5,730 nt of DNA, taken from the NCBI GenBank assembly GCA_009782165.1, contig WQUH01000099.1, forward strand, positions 1 to 5,730, given 5' to 3'. Shown here piece after piece: positions 1 to 5,730 of the stretch. Below the pieces are notes generated by a model. That model was not told the DNA's origin and did no database searches. It saw only the letters and a program-made list of their open reading frames with translations. Numbering within the stretch: the first letter of the stretch is position 1; every line of letters begins with the position of its first letter. This DNA is from Pseudomonadota bacterium. Lineage in GTDB: Bacteria > Desulfobacterota > Desulfobulbia > Desulfobulbales > Desulfobulbaceae. Both the position numbers and the translations under genes were made by a program.

Positions 1-13
1 TTTTTTTCTCTGT

Positions 14-2335
14 TCACATCATGTTTTCCGGGTCCACATCAAAGCCCATGGCGACGCCGGGCTGACAGAGCGCATTCCGTTCGGCCAGCACCGCGGCACA
101 GAGCTCGCGCAGCACCGCGGCTGAACGGCTCTTGATCAGCAACTGCCAGCGCGTCTCGTCTTTCAGTTTGCCGAGCGGCGCCGGGGTGGGCCCTAAAATA
201 TCGCTCCCCCCCGCCAGACGATGCCCGCGCAGAAAGCGGCCGACCTGGCCGGCCGTCCGCTCCACCCGCTCCCCGTTCCTGCCGCTGAAGCGGATGCTCA
301 CCAACCGGGAAAACGGCGGGTAGTTCAGGGGCTGGCGGATCGCGATCTCCTGCTCGTAAAAGGCCCGGTAGTCATGCTGGCGCGCCAGGGTGATGCTGTA
401 GTGGCGCGGCTGGTAGGTCTGGACGATCACCCGGCCCGGATCGCTGCCCCGTCCCGCGCGGCCGGTCACCTGGGACAGCAGGGCAAAGGTGCGTTCCGCG
501 GCCTTGTAGTCAGGCATCCCCAGCCCGGTATCGGCCCAGACCACGCCCACCAGGGTGATCTGGGGAAAATGCAGCCCCTTGGCGATCATCTGGGTGCCGA
601 CCAGGATGTCGATCCGCCCTGCGCGCATGGCCTTGAGCGTGGCCCCGTACTGGGTGCGGCTGGCGGTGGTGTCGCTGTCCAGGCGCGCCACCCGGGCCTC
701 GGGAAAGAGTTGCCGCGCCTCCGCCTCGATCCGCTCCGAACCGATCCCGCCGCCGCTGACCCTGGGAGAACCGCAGGCCGGACAGAGGGTGGCGGCATGC
801 TGTCTGAACCCGCAGTAATGGCACAGCAGGGACTGACGGCTCCGATGCAGGGTCAGGGACACCTGGCAATGCCTGCATTGCAGGATGGCGCCGCAATCGC
901 GGCAGGCCATGTAGGAGGAAAAACCGCGCCGGTTGACAAAGAGCAGGCTTTGCCTGCCCTGCTCCAGGGTCTCGGCCATGGCGGTAATCAACTGGTCGGA
1001 GAAGGCCAGATCGGGACGGGATCGGCTGACCGTGGCCAGGTCGACGATGTCGACCGTCGGCAAAGGCTGTTCGGCCACCCGCTTGCGCATGGTCAGCAGG
1101 GTATATTTTCCCTGCATGCAGTGGTGGTAGCTGACCACCGAAGGGGTGGCCGAACCGAGCACCACCGGGCAGTCGGCCATCCGCGCCCGCAGCACCGCCA
1201 GATCGCGGCCATTGTAGCGCAAACCGTCTTCCTGCTTGTAGGCCGGTTCGTGCTCCTCGTCGACAATGACGATGCCGAGGCGCTCCAGGGGCGCGAAGAC
1301 AGCCGACCGCGCCCCCAGCACCACGCGGGCGGCGCCGGAGAGCACCCGCTGCCACTGGTCGAACCGTTCGCCGTCGCCCAGCCCGCTGTGCAACAGAGCC
1401 AGCCGGGCGCCGAACCGGGCATGGAAATGGGCCTCCAACTGACTGGCCAGGGCGATTTCAGGCACCAGGACCAGGGCGGTTCTGCCCGCGGCCAGGGCGT
1501 GTTGCACGGCTTGCAGATAGACCTCGGTCTTGCCGCAGCCGGTCACGCCGAAGAGAAGAAAAGGGGCAAAAGCCTGCGCCTCCACGGCCGGCAGCAGGGT
1601 GGCCAAGACCTGTTGCTGTTCGGCGGTGAGCTGGACCGGCGGCGGTTGCGCCTCGTGCTGTGCCGCGAAAGGATCGCGCACCATCTGTTCGCTGGCCTGT
1701 TCGAGGATGCCCAGCTCCACCAGCCGGTTCAGCCTGGGGCCCGCGCCGGGATAGCGCGCCAGCAGCGCGGCGCGGGGAACCGTCTGATCCTTTTGTGTTT
1801 CCCTGGCCCAAGCCTCGCAAAACAAGGTCAGCGCCTTCTGTTCCGCCTTTTTCAAGGCCACGGGGATGGATGCCGCGACGCCATCGACCAGCGCATCGAC
1901 CGCGCATCCCGGCCGGGCCGCGAGCAACGGCCGCAACACCGGACCCGGCAGCAGAACTGGCCGCATCCTGGCCTTGACCTGGCGATTGCCGCGGGAGGTG
2001 GGCGCCAGCGGCAGGGCGGTGCGCAGCACCTCGCCGATGGGATGGTGGTAGTAACCGGCGATCCAACGGTAGAACGGGATGAGACTGGGCGGGAAGAAGG
2101 GCGCCGCGGTCAGCGCCTCGGCAATCGGCTTGACCACAAAGCTCTGCGCATCGGCAGGCAGCGGGGCCGCCGGACCAAGGACATAGCCGACCACCAGGCG
2201 TCGGCCCAGCGGCACCCGCACGCAACAGCCCGCCGGGATCTCGCCTCCGGCCGATTCCGCGCTCCCGACAGGCTGGCTGTAGGTCAGGGTGCCGGCCAGC
2301 GGCGCATCGACCGCGACTTCATACAGCGCATCCAC
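14..2335 (-). CDS. priA: Primosomal protein N' (replication restart helicase PriA)
   Basis: PriA is the 3'-to-5' superfamily 2 DNA helicase that recognises abandoned replication forks and D-loops and starts reloading of the replicative helicase in the cytoplasm. The 773-residue product is complete (E. coli PriA is 732). Its order is a 3'-DNA-binding domain (about 1-105), a winged-helix region (about 110-220), RecA lobe 1 with P-loop GVTGCGKTE at 263-271, DEEH at 359-362 and GSATPS at 394-399, then a zinc module with Cys 478, 481, 487, 490, 505, 508, 518 and 521. RecA lobe 2 has GTQMIAKG at 580-587 and QVTGRAGRG at 622-630. The aromatic-rich loop follows DEEH (about 363-380), and the C-terminal domain ends in the family-typical DVDPEN. 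The start is GTG: no other usual start codon lies between it and the in-frame galU stop 30 bases upstream, and translation begins with the expected YEVAVDAPL. The P-loop Cys267 replaces the usual Ser. Identification is very secure. Confidence 0.98.
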   Translation of the reverse strand: MDALYEVAVDAPLAGTLTYSQPVGSAESAGGEIPAGCCVRVPLGRRLVVGYVLGPAAPLPADAQSFVVKPIAEALTAAPFFPPSLIPFYRWIAGYYHHPIGEVLRTALPLAPTSRGNRQVKARMRPVLLPGPVLRPLLAARPGCAVDALVDGVAASIPVALKKAEQKALTLFCEAWARETQKDQTVPRAALLARYPGAGPRLNRLVELGILEQASEQMVRDPFAAQHEAQPPPVQLTAEQQQVLATLLPAVEAQAFAPFLLFGVTGCGKTEVYLQAVQHALAAGRTALVLVPEIALASQLEAHFHARFGARLALLHSGLGDGERFDQWQRVLSGAARVVLGARSAVFAPLERLGIVIVDEEHEPAYKQEDGLRYNGRDLAVLRARMADCPVVLGSATPSVVSYHHCMQGKYTLLTMRKRVAEQPLPTVDIVDLATVSRSRPDLAFSDQLITAMAETLEQGRQSLLFVNRRGFSSYMACRDCGAILQCRHCQVSLTLHRSRQSLLCHYCGFRQHAATLCPACGSPRVSGGGIGSERIEAEARQLFPEARVARLDSDTTASRTQYGATLKAMRAGRIDILVGTQMIAKGLHFPQITLVGVVWADTGLGMPDYKAAERTFALLSQVTGRAGRGSDPGRVIVQTYQPRHYSITLARQHDYRAFYEQEIAIRQPLNYPPFSRLVSIRFSGRNGERVERTAGQVGRFLRGHRLAGGSDILGPTPAPLGKLKDETRWQLLIKSRSAAVLRELCAAVLAERNALCQPGVAMGFDVDPENMM

Positions 2336-2339
2336 CGGG

Positions 2340-2344
2340 TCACC
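2340..2344 (-). promoter_or_regulatory. Weak ribosome binding site of priA
   Basis: The minus strand reads GGTGA followed by four bases (CCCG) and then the GTG start of priA. This is a weak core with close spacing. With the GTG start and only 30 bases from the galU stop, it suggests low translation, perhaps partly dependent on ribosomes finishing galU. That last point is inference. Confidence 0.35.
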
Positions 2345-2365
2345 GCATCGGGCAACAGGGCGCGA

Positions 2366-3244
2366 TCAATGCAAATCAGCGCAGATCGTGCGGAGATATT
2401 CCTTGAAAGGCTTGCCCAGGCTGTTGTGGGCCAGGGCGAAGTCGACGATTGCCCTGAGATAGCCCAGTTTGTCGCCGGCATCGTAGCGTTTGCCCTTGAA
2501 TTCGTAGGCGTACATGCCGCGCTGGATGGAGAGCGCCAGGAGGGCGTCGGTCAACTGGATTTCGCCGCCGTGGCCGGGCGTGGTTTTTTCGAGGAGATCG
2601 AAAATTTCGGGCATCAGCAGATAGCGGCCGATGATGGCCATGTCGGACTGACAGGTGCCGGGCGCCGGTTTTTCCACCATGCGGTCGATCTTGAAGGTCC
2701 GCTCGTGCTCGGTCGCCGCCCCTTCGACAATGCCGTACTGATGGGTCTCATCCATGGGCACCCGCTGCACGGCCACGATCGATTCGCCCACCTGTTCGTA
2801 CAACTGAATCATCTGCTTGCAGCAGGCCACCTTGCTCATCACCAGGTCGTCGCCCAGCAGCACCATGAACGGTTCGTCGCCGACAACGCTGCGCGCCATC
2901 CAGATCGCATGGCCCAGGCCGAGCGGCTCCTTCTGCCGCACCGAGATGATGTCGATCAGGTTGGAGATGTGGGTCAGCTCCTCCCGCATCTGCACCTTGT
3001 TGCGGTCGCGCAGGACGGTGTCCAACTGGAAATCGTAGTCGAAGTGGTTCTCGATGGCCGACTTGCCGGCGCTGGTGATCAGGATGATCTCCTCGATCCC
3101 CGAAGCCACCGCCTCCTCGACGATATACTGGATGGTGGGCCGGTCGACAATGGTGAGCATTTCCTTGGGGATGGCCTTGGTGGCCGGCAAAAACCGCGTC
3201 CCCAACCCTGCCACCGGAATAACGGCCTTTCTGATCGCCTTCAT
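2366..3244 (-). CDS. galU: UTP-glucose-1-phosphate uridylyltransferase GalU
   Basis: GalU converts glucose-1-phosphate and UTP to UDP-glucose and pyrophosphate in the cytoplasm, feeding lipopolysaccharide, exopolysaccharide and galactose metabolism. The 292-residue product has the usual family length and is complete. Visible hallmarks are the N-terminal nucleotide-binding signature GLGTRFLPATKAIPKEML (13-30), EPLGLGHA (106-113), the GDDL metal and nucleotide site (131-134), VEKP (190-193, whose lysine is conserved in the family), GEIQLTDAL (227-235) and YDAGDK (254-259). The ATG start is preceded by GAGGA with a short gap. The gene is first in a probable galU-priA operon, with 30 bases to priA and no terminator between them. 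Thr31 stands where many GalU proteins have Pro (MLPIVD); I regard this as ordinary family variation. Related nucleotidyltransferases such as RfbA or GlmU are excluded by the GalU-specific motifs and the length. Confidence 0.98.
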   Translation of the reverse strand: MKAIRKAVIPVAGLGTRFLPATKAIPKEMLTIVDRPTIQYIVEEAVASGIEEIILITSAGKSAIENHFDYDFQLDTVLRDRNKVQMREELTHISNLIDIISVRQKEPLGLGHAIWMARSVVGDEPFMVLLGDDLVMSKVACCKQMIQLYEQVGESIVAVQRVPMDETHQYGIVEGAATEHERTFKIDRMVEKPAPGTCQSDMAIIGRYLLMPEIFDLLEKTTPGHGGEIQLTDALLALSIQRGMYAYEFKGKRYDAGDKLGYLRAIVDFALAHNSLGKPFKEYLRTICADLH

Positions 3245-3247
3245 GTG

Positions 3248-3252
3248 TCCTC
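3248..3252 (-). promoter_or_regulatory. Ribosome binding site of galU
   Basis: The minus strand reads GAGGA followed by three bases and then the galU ATG. The core is a good match to the anti-Shine-Dalgarno sequence, but the spacing is shorter than the usual five to nine bases. It supports the chosen ATG, since no other start fits the conserved N-terminus. Confidence 0.6.
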
Positions 3253-3304
3253 GTCTGCAATGAGATGATTTCGGATGTGTTGACCGCGAAATTCAAGTAT
3301 AGGG

Positions 3305-3316
3305 GCCTGAACAGGC
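3305..3316. repeat. Perfect 5-bp inverted repeat GCCTG-AA-CAGGC
   Basis: GCCTG (3305-3309) and CAGGC (3312-3316) are perfect reverse complements separated by AA. The site lies just downstream of the predicted galU transcription start and beside the second -10-like box, a position where an operator could act. The two-base centre makes it a poor RNA hairpin loop. A repeat this short can arise by chance, so a binding role is only a possibility. Confidence 0.3.
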
Positions 3317-3329
3317 GGCAGAGTTATTG

Positions 3330-3359
3330 ATTGTACCCCGAACGTTGCGGCATCCTCAA
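3330..3359 (-). promoter_or_regulatory. Candidate sigma70-type promoter for galU-priA
   Basis: Read on the minus strand, TTGAGG (3354-3359) is followed after 18 bases by TACAAT (3330-3335). These match four of six and five of six positions of the sigma70 consensus. Transcription would start near 3323, giving a leader of about 80 bases before the galU ATG. A second -10-like box, TATACT (3296-3301), lies closer to the gene but lacks a recognisable -35 at 16 to 18 bases. The call rests on motif matching only. Confidence 0.45.
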
Positions 3360-3377
3360 GACAATTTCCATCGTTTC

Positions 3378-5730
3378 ATGCAGCTTTCTTATCCCCCCGA
3401 ACTGCCGGTCAGCGAACAGCGCGAAGCCATTGTCGCCGCCATCCGCGCCCACCGGGTTCTGATTGTGGTCGGCGACACCGGCAGCGGCAAGACCACCCAG
3501 TTGCCCAAGATGTGCATCGAGGCAGGCAGGGGTACGGCCGGCATGATCGGCTGCACCCAGCCGCGCCGCATCGCCGCCCTGACCGTGGCCGACCGGGTGG
3601 CGGAAGAGGTGCGGGCGCCAGCGCTGGTCGGCGTCAAGATCCGTTTCCACGACCGCACCGACGAGGCGACCCGGATCAAGTTCATGACCGACGGGGTCTT
3701 GCTGGCCGAGATCCGCCAGGACCGGCAACTGCGGCAGTACGACACCCTGATTGTCGACGAGGCCCACGAACGCAGCCTCAATATCGACTTTTTGCTCGGC
3801 TATCTCAAAAACCTGCTGCCAAAGCGGCCCGACCTCCACCTGCTCATCAGCTCGGCCACCATCGATGTGGAACAGTTCAGCCGCCATTTCGACCAGGCCC
3901 CGGTCATCCCGGTCGCGGGCCGCACCTATCCGATCACCACCATCTACCGCGAGGCGGCCGACGAGGACGAACCCGATCTGTCCTACGTCGATCAGGCCAT
4001 TGCCGCGGTCGAGGACTTGGTCCGCCAACCGCTCGGGGGCGATATTCTGGTGTTCATGCCCACGGCGCGCGATATTGCCGATACCCTCGACGGCTTGCAG
4101 CGCCTGGCCGACACCCATCTGCTCCTCCCCCTGTTCGGCCGCCTGCCCGCCGCCGACCAGCAGCGGATCTTCCAGCCGTCCACCCGGCGCAAGATCATTG
4201 TCGCCACCAACGTGGCCGAAACCTCGGTGACGGTCCCCGGCATCGGCTTCGTGGTCGATACCGGCCTGGCCAGGATCTCCCGCTACAATCCGCGCACCGG
4301 CACCACCAGCTTGAGGGTCGACCGCATCTCCCAGGCCAGTTGCGAGCAACGGCGCGGACGCTGCGGCCGGACCGGTCCCGGCGTCTGCATCCGTCTCTAC
4401 AGCGAGGAGGACTTCGCCGGCCGCGACCTCTTCACCCTGCCGGAGATCCGGCGAGCCAACCTGGCCGGCGCCATCCTGCAGATGATCGATCTGCAACTGG
4501 GCAACCCGCTCCATTTTCCCTTCCTCAATCCGCCGCCCGCCGCCGCCATCCGCGACGGCTACCGGCTGCTCAGGGAACTGGGCGCCATTGCGGGCGAAAA
4601 CCGCCTGACCGCCAACGGCCGCCTGATGGCCGGACTGCCGCTCGATCCCCGCATCTCCCGGATCATCATCGAATCCATGGCCCAGGGCGCCGTCCGCGAG
4701 ATCACCATCCTGGCCGCGGCGCTGTCGATCCAGGATCCGCGCATCCGCCCGCCGGACAAGGAACACAAGGCCGATGCGGCCCACCGCCAGTTTCTCGACC
4801 AGCGCTCGGATTTTCTCACCCTGCTCAACATCTGGGACGGGTTTTTCGTGCCAGGCGGGGAACCGCCGTCAAAGTCGCGGCTTGCCCGCTTCTGCAAGGG
4901 CAACTTTCTCTCCTGGCAGCGGATGCGCGAGTGGATGGACATGCACGAGCAGATCAACCGGCTGCTCCAGGCCCACAAACGCTGCCGGATCAACCAGACC
5001 CCCGCCGGCTACGATGCCGTCCACATCGCCCTCGCCAGCGGTTTTTTGCGCAACATCTGTCTGAAAAAAGAAAAAAACACCTATCATGCCGCCGGCAACA
5101 AGGATGTGGTCCTCTTTCCCGGTTCCGGACTCCACAACCGGGGGCCGCAGTGGGCGGTGGCCGCCGAATTCGTCGAGACCGCCCAGATGTTTGCCCGCAC
5201 CGTGGCCGCCATCCAGGTCGACTGGCTGGAACGGCTGGGCGGTCCGCTGTGCAAGCGCTCCTGGTCCGAGCCGCACTGGGAGAAGCGCAGCGGCAGGGTG
5301 CTCGCCCTGGAGCGGGTCAGCCTGTTCGGCCTGCCCATCGTGGCCGGCCGCAAGGTCGAATACGGCCGGATCAATGAGAAAACCATGCAGGAGGCCCGCG
5401 AGATCTTCATCCGCACGGCGCTGGTCGACAACCAACTGGGCGGCCGCTACCCCTTTCTGGAGCACAACATTGCCCTGGTCAACCGGTTCGCGGACCTGGA
5501 GGAACGGTTCCGCCGACGCGGCATCGTGGTCGATCCGGAGGTGCTGTTTCAATTCTACGATGCCCGCCTGGACAGGGTGTACGACCGTTTTACCCTGAAC
5601 CGGCTGCTCCGGAGCACAAAAGACGATTCGTTTTTGCGCATGACCGAGGAGGATATCTGCCTGGCCGTGCCCGATGCCGAGGAACTGTACCGTTTCCCCG
5701 CCACGCTCCGGGCCGGCGCCTGCGAACTGG
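3378..5730 (+). CDS. hrpA: ATP-dependent RNA helicase HrpA, 3' end beyond window
   Basis: HrpA is a cytoplasmic DEAH-box RNA helicase; in E. coli it is reported to act on mRNA and on stalled or collided ribosomes. The frame stays open from the ATG to the window edge (784 codons; E. coli HrpA has about 1300), so the C-terminal third or more is missing. Helicase motifs are GDTGSGKTT at 32-40, TQPRR at 60-64, DEAH at 127-130, SAT at 159-161, LVFMP at 224-228, ATNVAETS at 276-283 and QRRGRCGRTG at 324-333. A winged-helix and HA2 ratchet region (about 380-545) follows, then an OB-fold with FPGSGL at 580-585, and the start of the HrpA-specific C-terminal domain (DUF3418) with SWSEPHWEK from 628. 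That domain separates HrpA from HrpB and eukaryotic relatives. The start is uncertain: no Shine-Dalgarno is visible, in-frame TTG codons lie at 3345 and 3327, and an in-frame stop at 3300 limits extension. E. coli HrpA has a longer N-terminal leader that is absent here. Confidence 0.96.
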   Translation, partial: MQLSYPPELPVSEQREAIVAAIRAHRVLIVVGDTGSGKTTQLPKMCIEAGRGTAGMIGCTQPRRIAALTVADRVAEEVRAPALVGVKIRFHDRTDEATRIKFMTDGVLLAEIRQDRQLRQYDTLIVDEAHERSLNIDFLLGYLKNLLPKRPDLHLLISSATIDVEQFSRHFDQAPVIPVAGRTYPITTIYREAADEDEPDLSYVDQAIAAVEDLVRQPLGGDILVFMPTARDIADTLDGLQRLADTHLLLPLFGRLPAADQQRIFQPSTRRKIIVATNVAETSVTVPGIGFVVDTGLARISRYNPRTGTTSLRVDRISQASCEQRRGRCGRTGPGVCIRLYSEEDFAGRDLFTLPEIRRANLAGAILQMIDLQLGNPLHFPFLNPPPAAAIRDGYRLLRELGAIAGENRLTANGRLMAGLPLDPRISRIIIESMAQGAVREITILAAALSIQDPRIRPPDKEHKADAAHRQFLDQRSDFLTLLNIWDGFFVPGGEPPSKSRLARFCKGNFLSWQRMREWMDMHEQINRLLQAHKRCRINQTPAGYDAVHIALASGFLRNICLKKEKNTYHAAGNKDVVLFPGSGLHNRGPQWAVAAEFVETAQMFARTVAAIQVDWLERLGGPLCKRSWSEPHWEKRSGRVLALERVSLFGLPIVAGRKVEYGRINEKTMQEAREIFIRTALVDNQLGGRYPFLEHNIALVNRFADLEERFRRRGIVVDPEVLFQFYDARLDRVYDRFTLNRLLRSTKDDSFLRMTEEDICLAVPDAEELYRFPATLRAGACEL
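5064..5077 (+). other. A-rich slippery tract inside hrpA (A6-G-A7)
   Basis: In the middle of the GC-rich hrpA gene, codons AAA AAA GAA AAA AAC form runs of six and seven adenines, encoding KKEKN (residues 563-567) in the OB-fold region. A zero-frame heptamer A AAA AAC (5072-5078) fits the X XXY YYZ pattern known for -1 ribosomal slippage. The -1 frame beyond it stays open until a TGA at 5375-5377. A surface-exposed lysine-rich loop of the OB-fold is the simplest explanation. Confidence 0.4.

Larger units (their letters stand above)
3245..3377. other. Divergent intergenic region between galU and hrpA
   Basis: These 133 bases separate two divergently read genes and must hold the upstream signals for both. 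They are visibly richer in A and T than the flanking genes. On the minus strand there is a candidate galU promoter. On the plus strand I find no convincing promoter: TTGACC (3280-3285) and TATAGG (3298-3303) are only 12 bases apart, and TTGATT (3328-3333) pairs with a poor CATCCT (3351-3356). No small gene or RNA was recognised. Confidence 0.7.

Noticed and set aside
1..13. T-rich start of the window as a terminator after priA
   Set aside because: On the minus strand this reads as an A run rather than a T run, and no hairpin is visible. It could be the tail of a terminator for a plus-strand gene outside the window, which cannot be judged from here.
221..3268. A 1015-codon open frame on the plus strand, antisense to priA and galU
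   Set aside because: It covers two genes that carry complete, conserved motif sets on the other strand, crosses their junction and has a low-complexity translation rich in Gly, Ala, Arg, Gln and His. Long antisense frames are expected where codons favour G or C at the third position.
3280..3303. TTGACC and TATAGG as an hrpA promoter
   Set aside because: The boxes are only 12 bases apart, too close for a sigma70 promoter, and no better pairing was found nearby.
3245..3377. A small RNA, riboswitch or small protein gene in the intergenic gap
   Set aside because: There is no recognisable riboswitch core, no terminator-like hairpin with a T run, and no short frame with a good start signal.
3324..4784. 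A 486-codon minus-strand open frame antisense to hrpA
   Set aside because: It has a Gly-, Asp- and Ala-rich translation without family resemblance, opposite a well-conserved helicase domain.
3512..5377. A 621-codon open frame on the plus strand in the -1 frame of hrpA
   Set aside because: The translation is Pro-, Arg- and Gly-rich with no recognisable domain, and it lies wholly inside the HrpA coding frame, which has every expected helicase motif. It is a GC-driven shadow; only its stretch after 5078 is relevant to the slippage idea.

Overview
This 5.7 kb GC-rich window is a chromosomal housekeeping region holding two complete genes and one partial gene. priA and galU lie on the minus strand. 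hrpA lies on the plus strand and runs off the right edge. The strong preference for G or C at third codon positions and the style of the three proteins suggest a GC-rich proteobacterium or Desulfobacterota member. A Desulfobulbales-type anaerobe is my best guess, but this is inferred from general resemblance and is not proven by any one marker.

Layout from left to right: positions 1-13 are downstream of priA and too short to interpret. priA (14-2335, minus) encodes a full-length primosomal helicase PriA of 773 residues, with all helicase motifs and all eight zinc-binding cysteines. A 30-base gap without a visible terminator separates it from galU (2366-3244, minus), a full-length UTP-glucose-1-phosphate uridylyltransferase of 292 residues. 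The transcription order is therefore galU then priA, probably as one operon. A 133-base divergent intergenic region (3245-3377) follows. It carries a plausible sigma70-type promoter for galU, a small perfect inverted repeat, and no convincing promoter for hrpA. hrpA (3378 to beyond 5730, plus) encodes a DEAH-box RNA helicase HrpA; 784 codons are visible and the reading frame is still open at the window edge.

Functionally, GalU makes UDP-glucose for envelope polysaccharides, PriA restarts collapsed replication forks, and HrpA remodels RNA and, in E. coli, is reported to act on stalled ribosomes. They share no pathway, so galU-priA looks like a neighbourhood operon rather than a functional system. 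I found no mobile element, CRISPR array, tRNA, rRNA, toxin-antitoxin pair or defence system. The observations worth a second look are small: a slippery A-rich tract inside hrpA, the layout of the divergent promoter region, weak or absent ribosome binding sites for priA and hrpA, and two helicase P-loop substitutions. I see no evidence for a previously undescribed system here.
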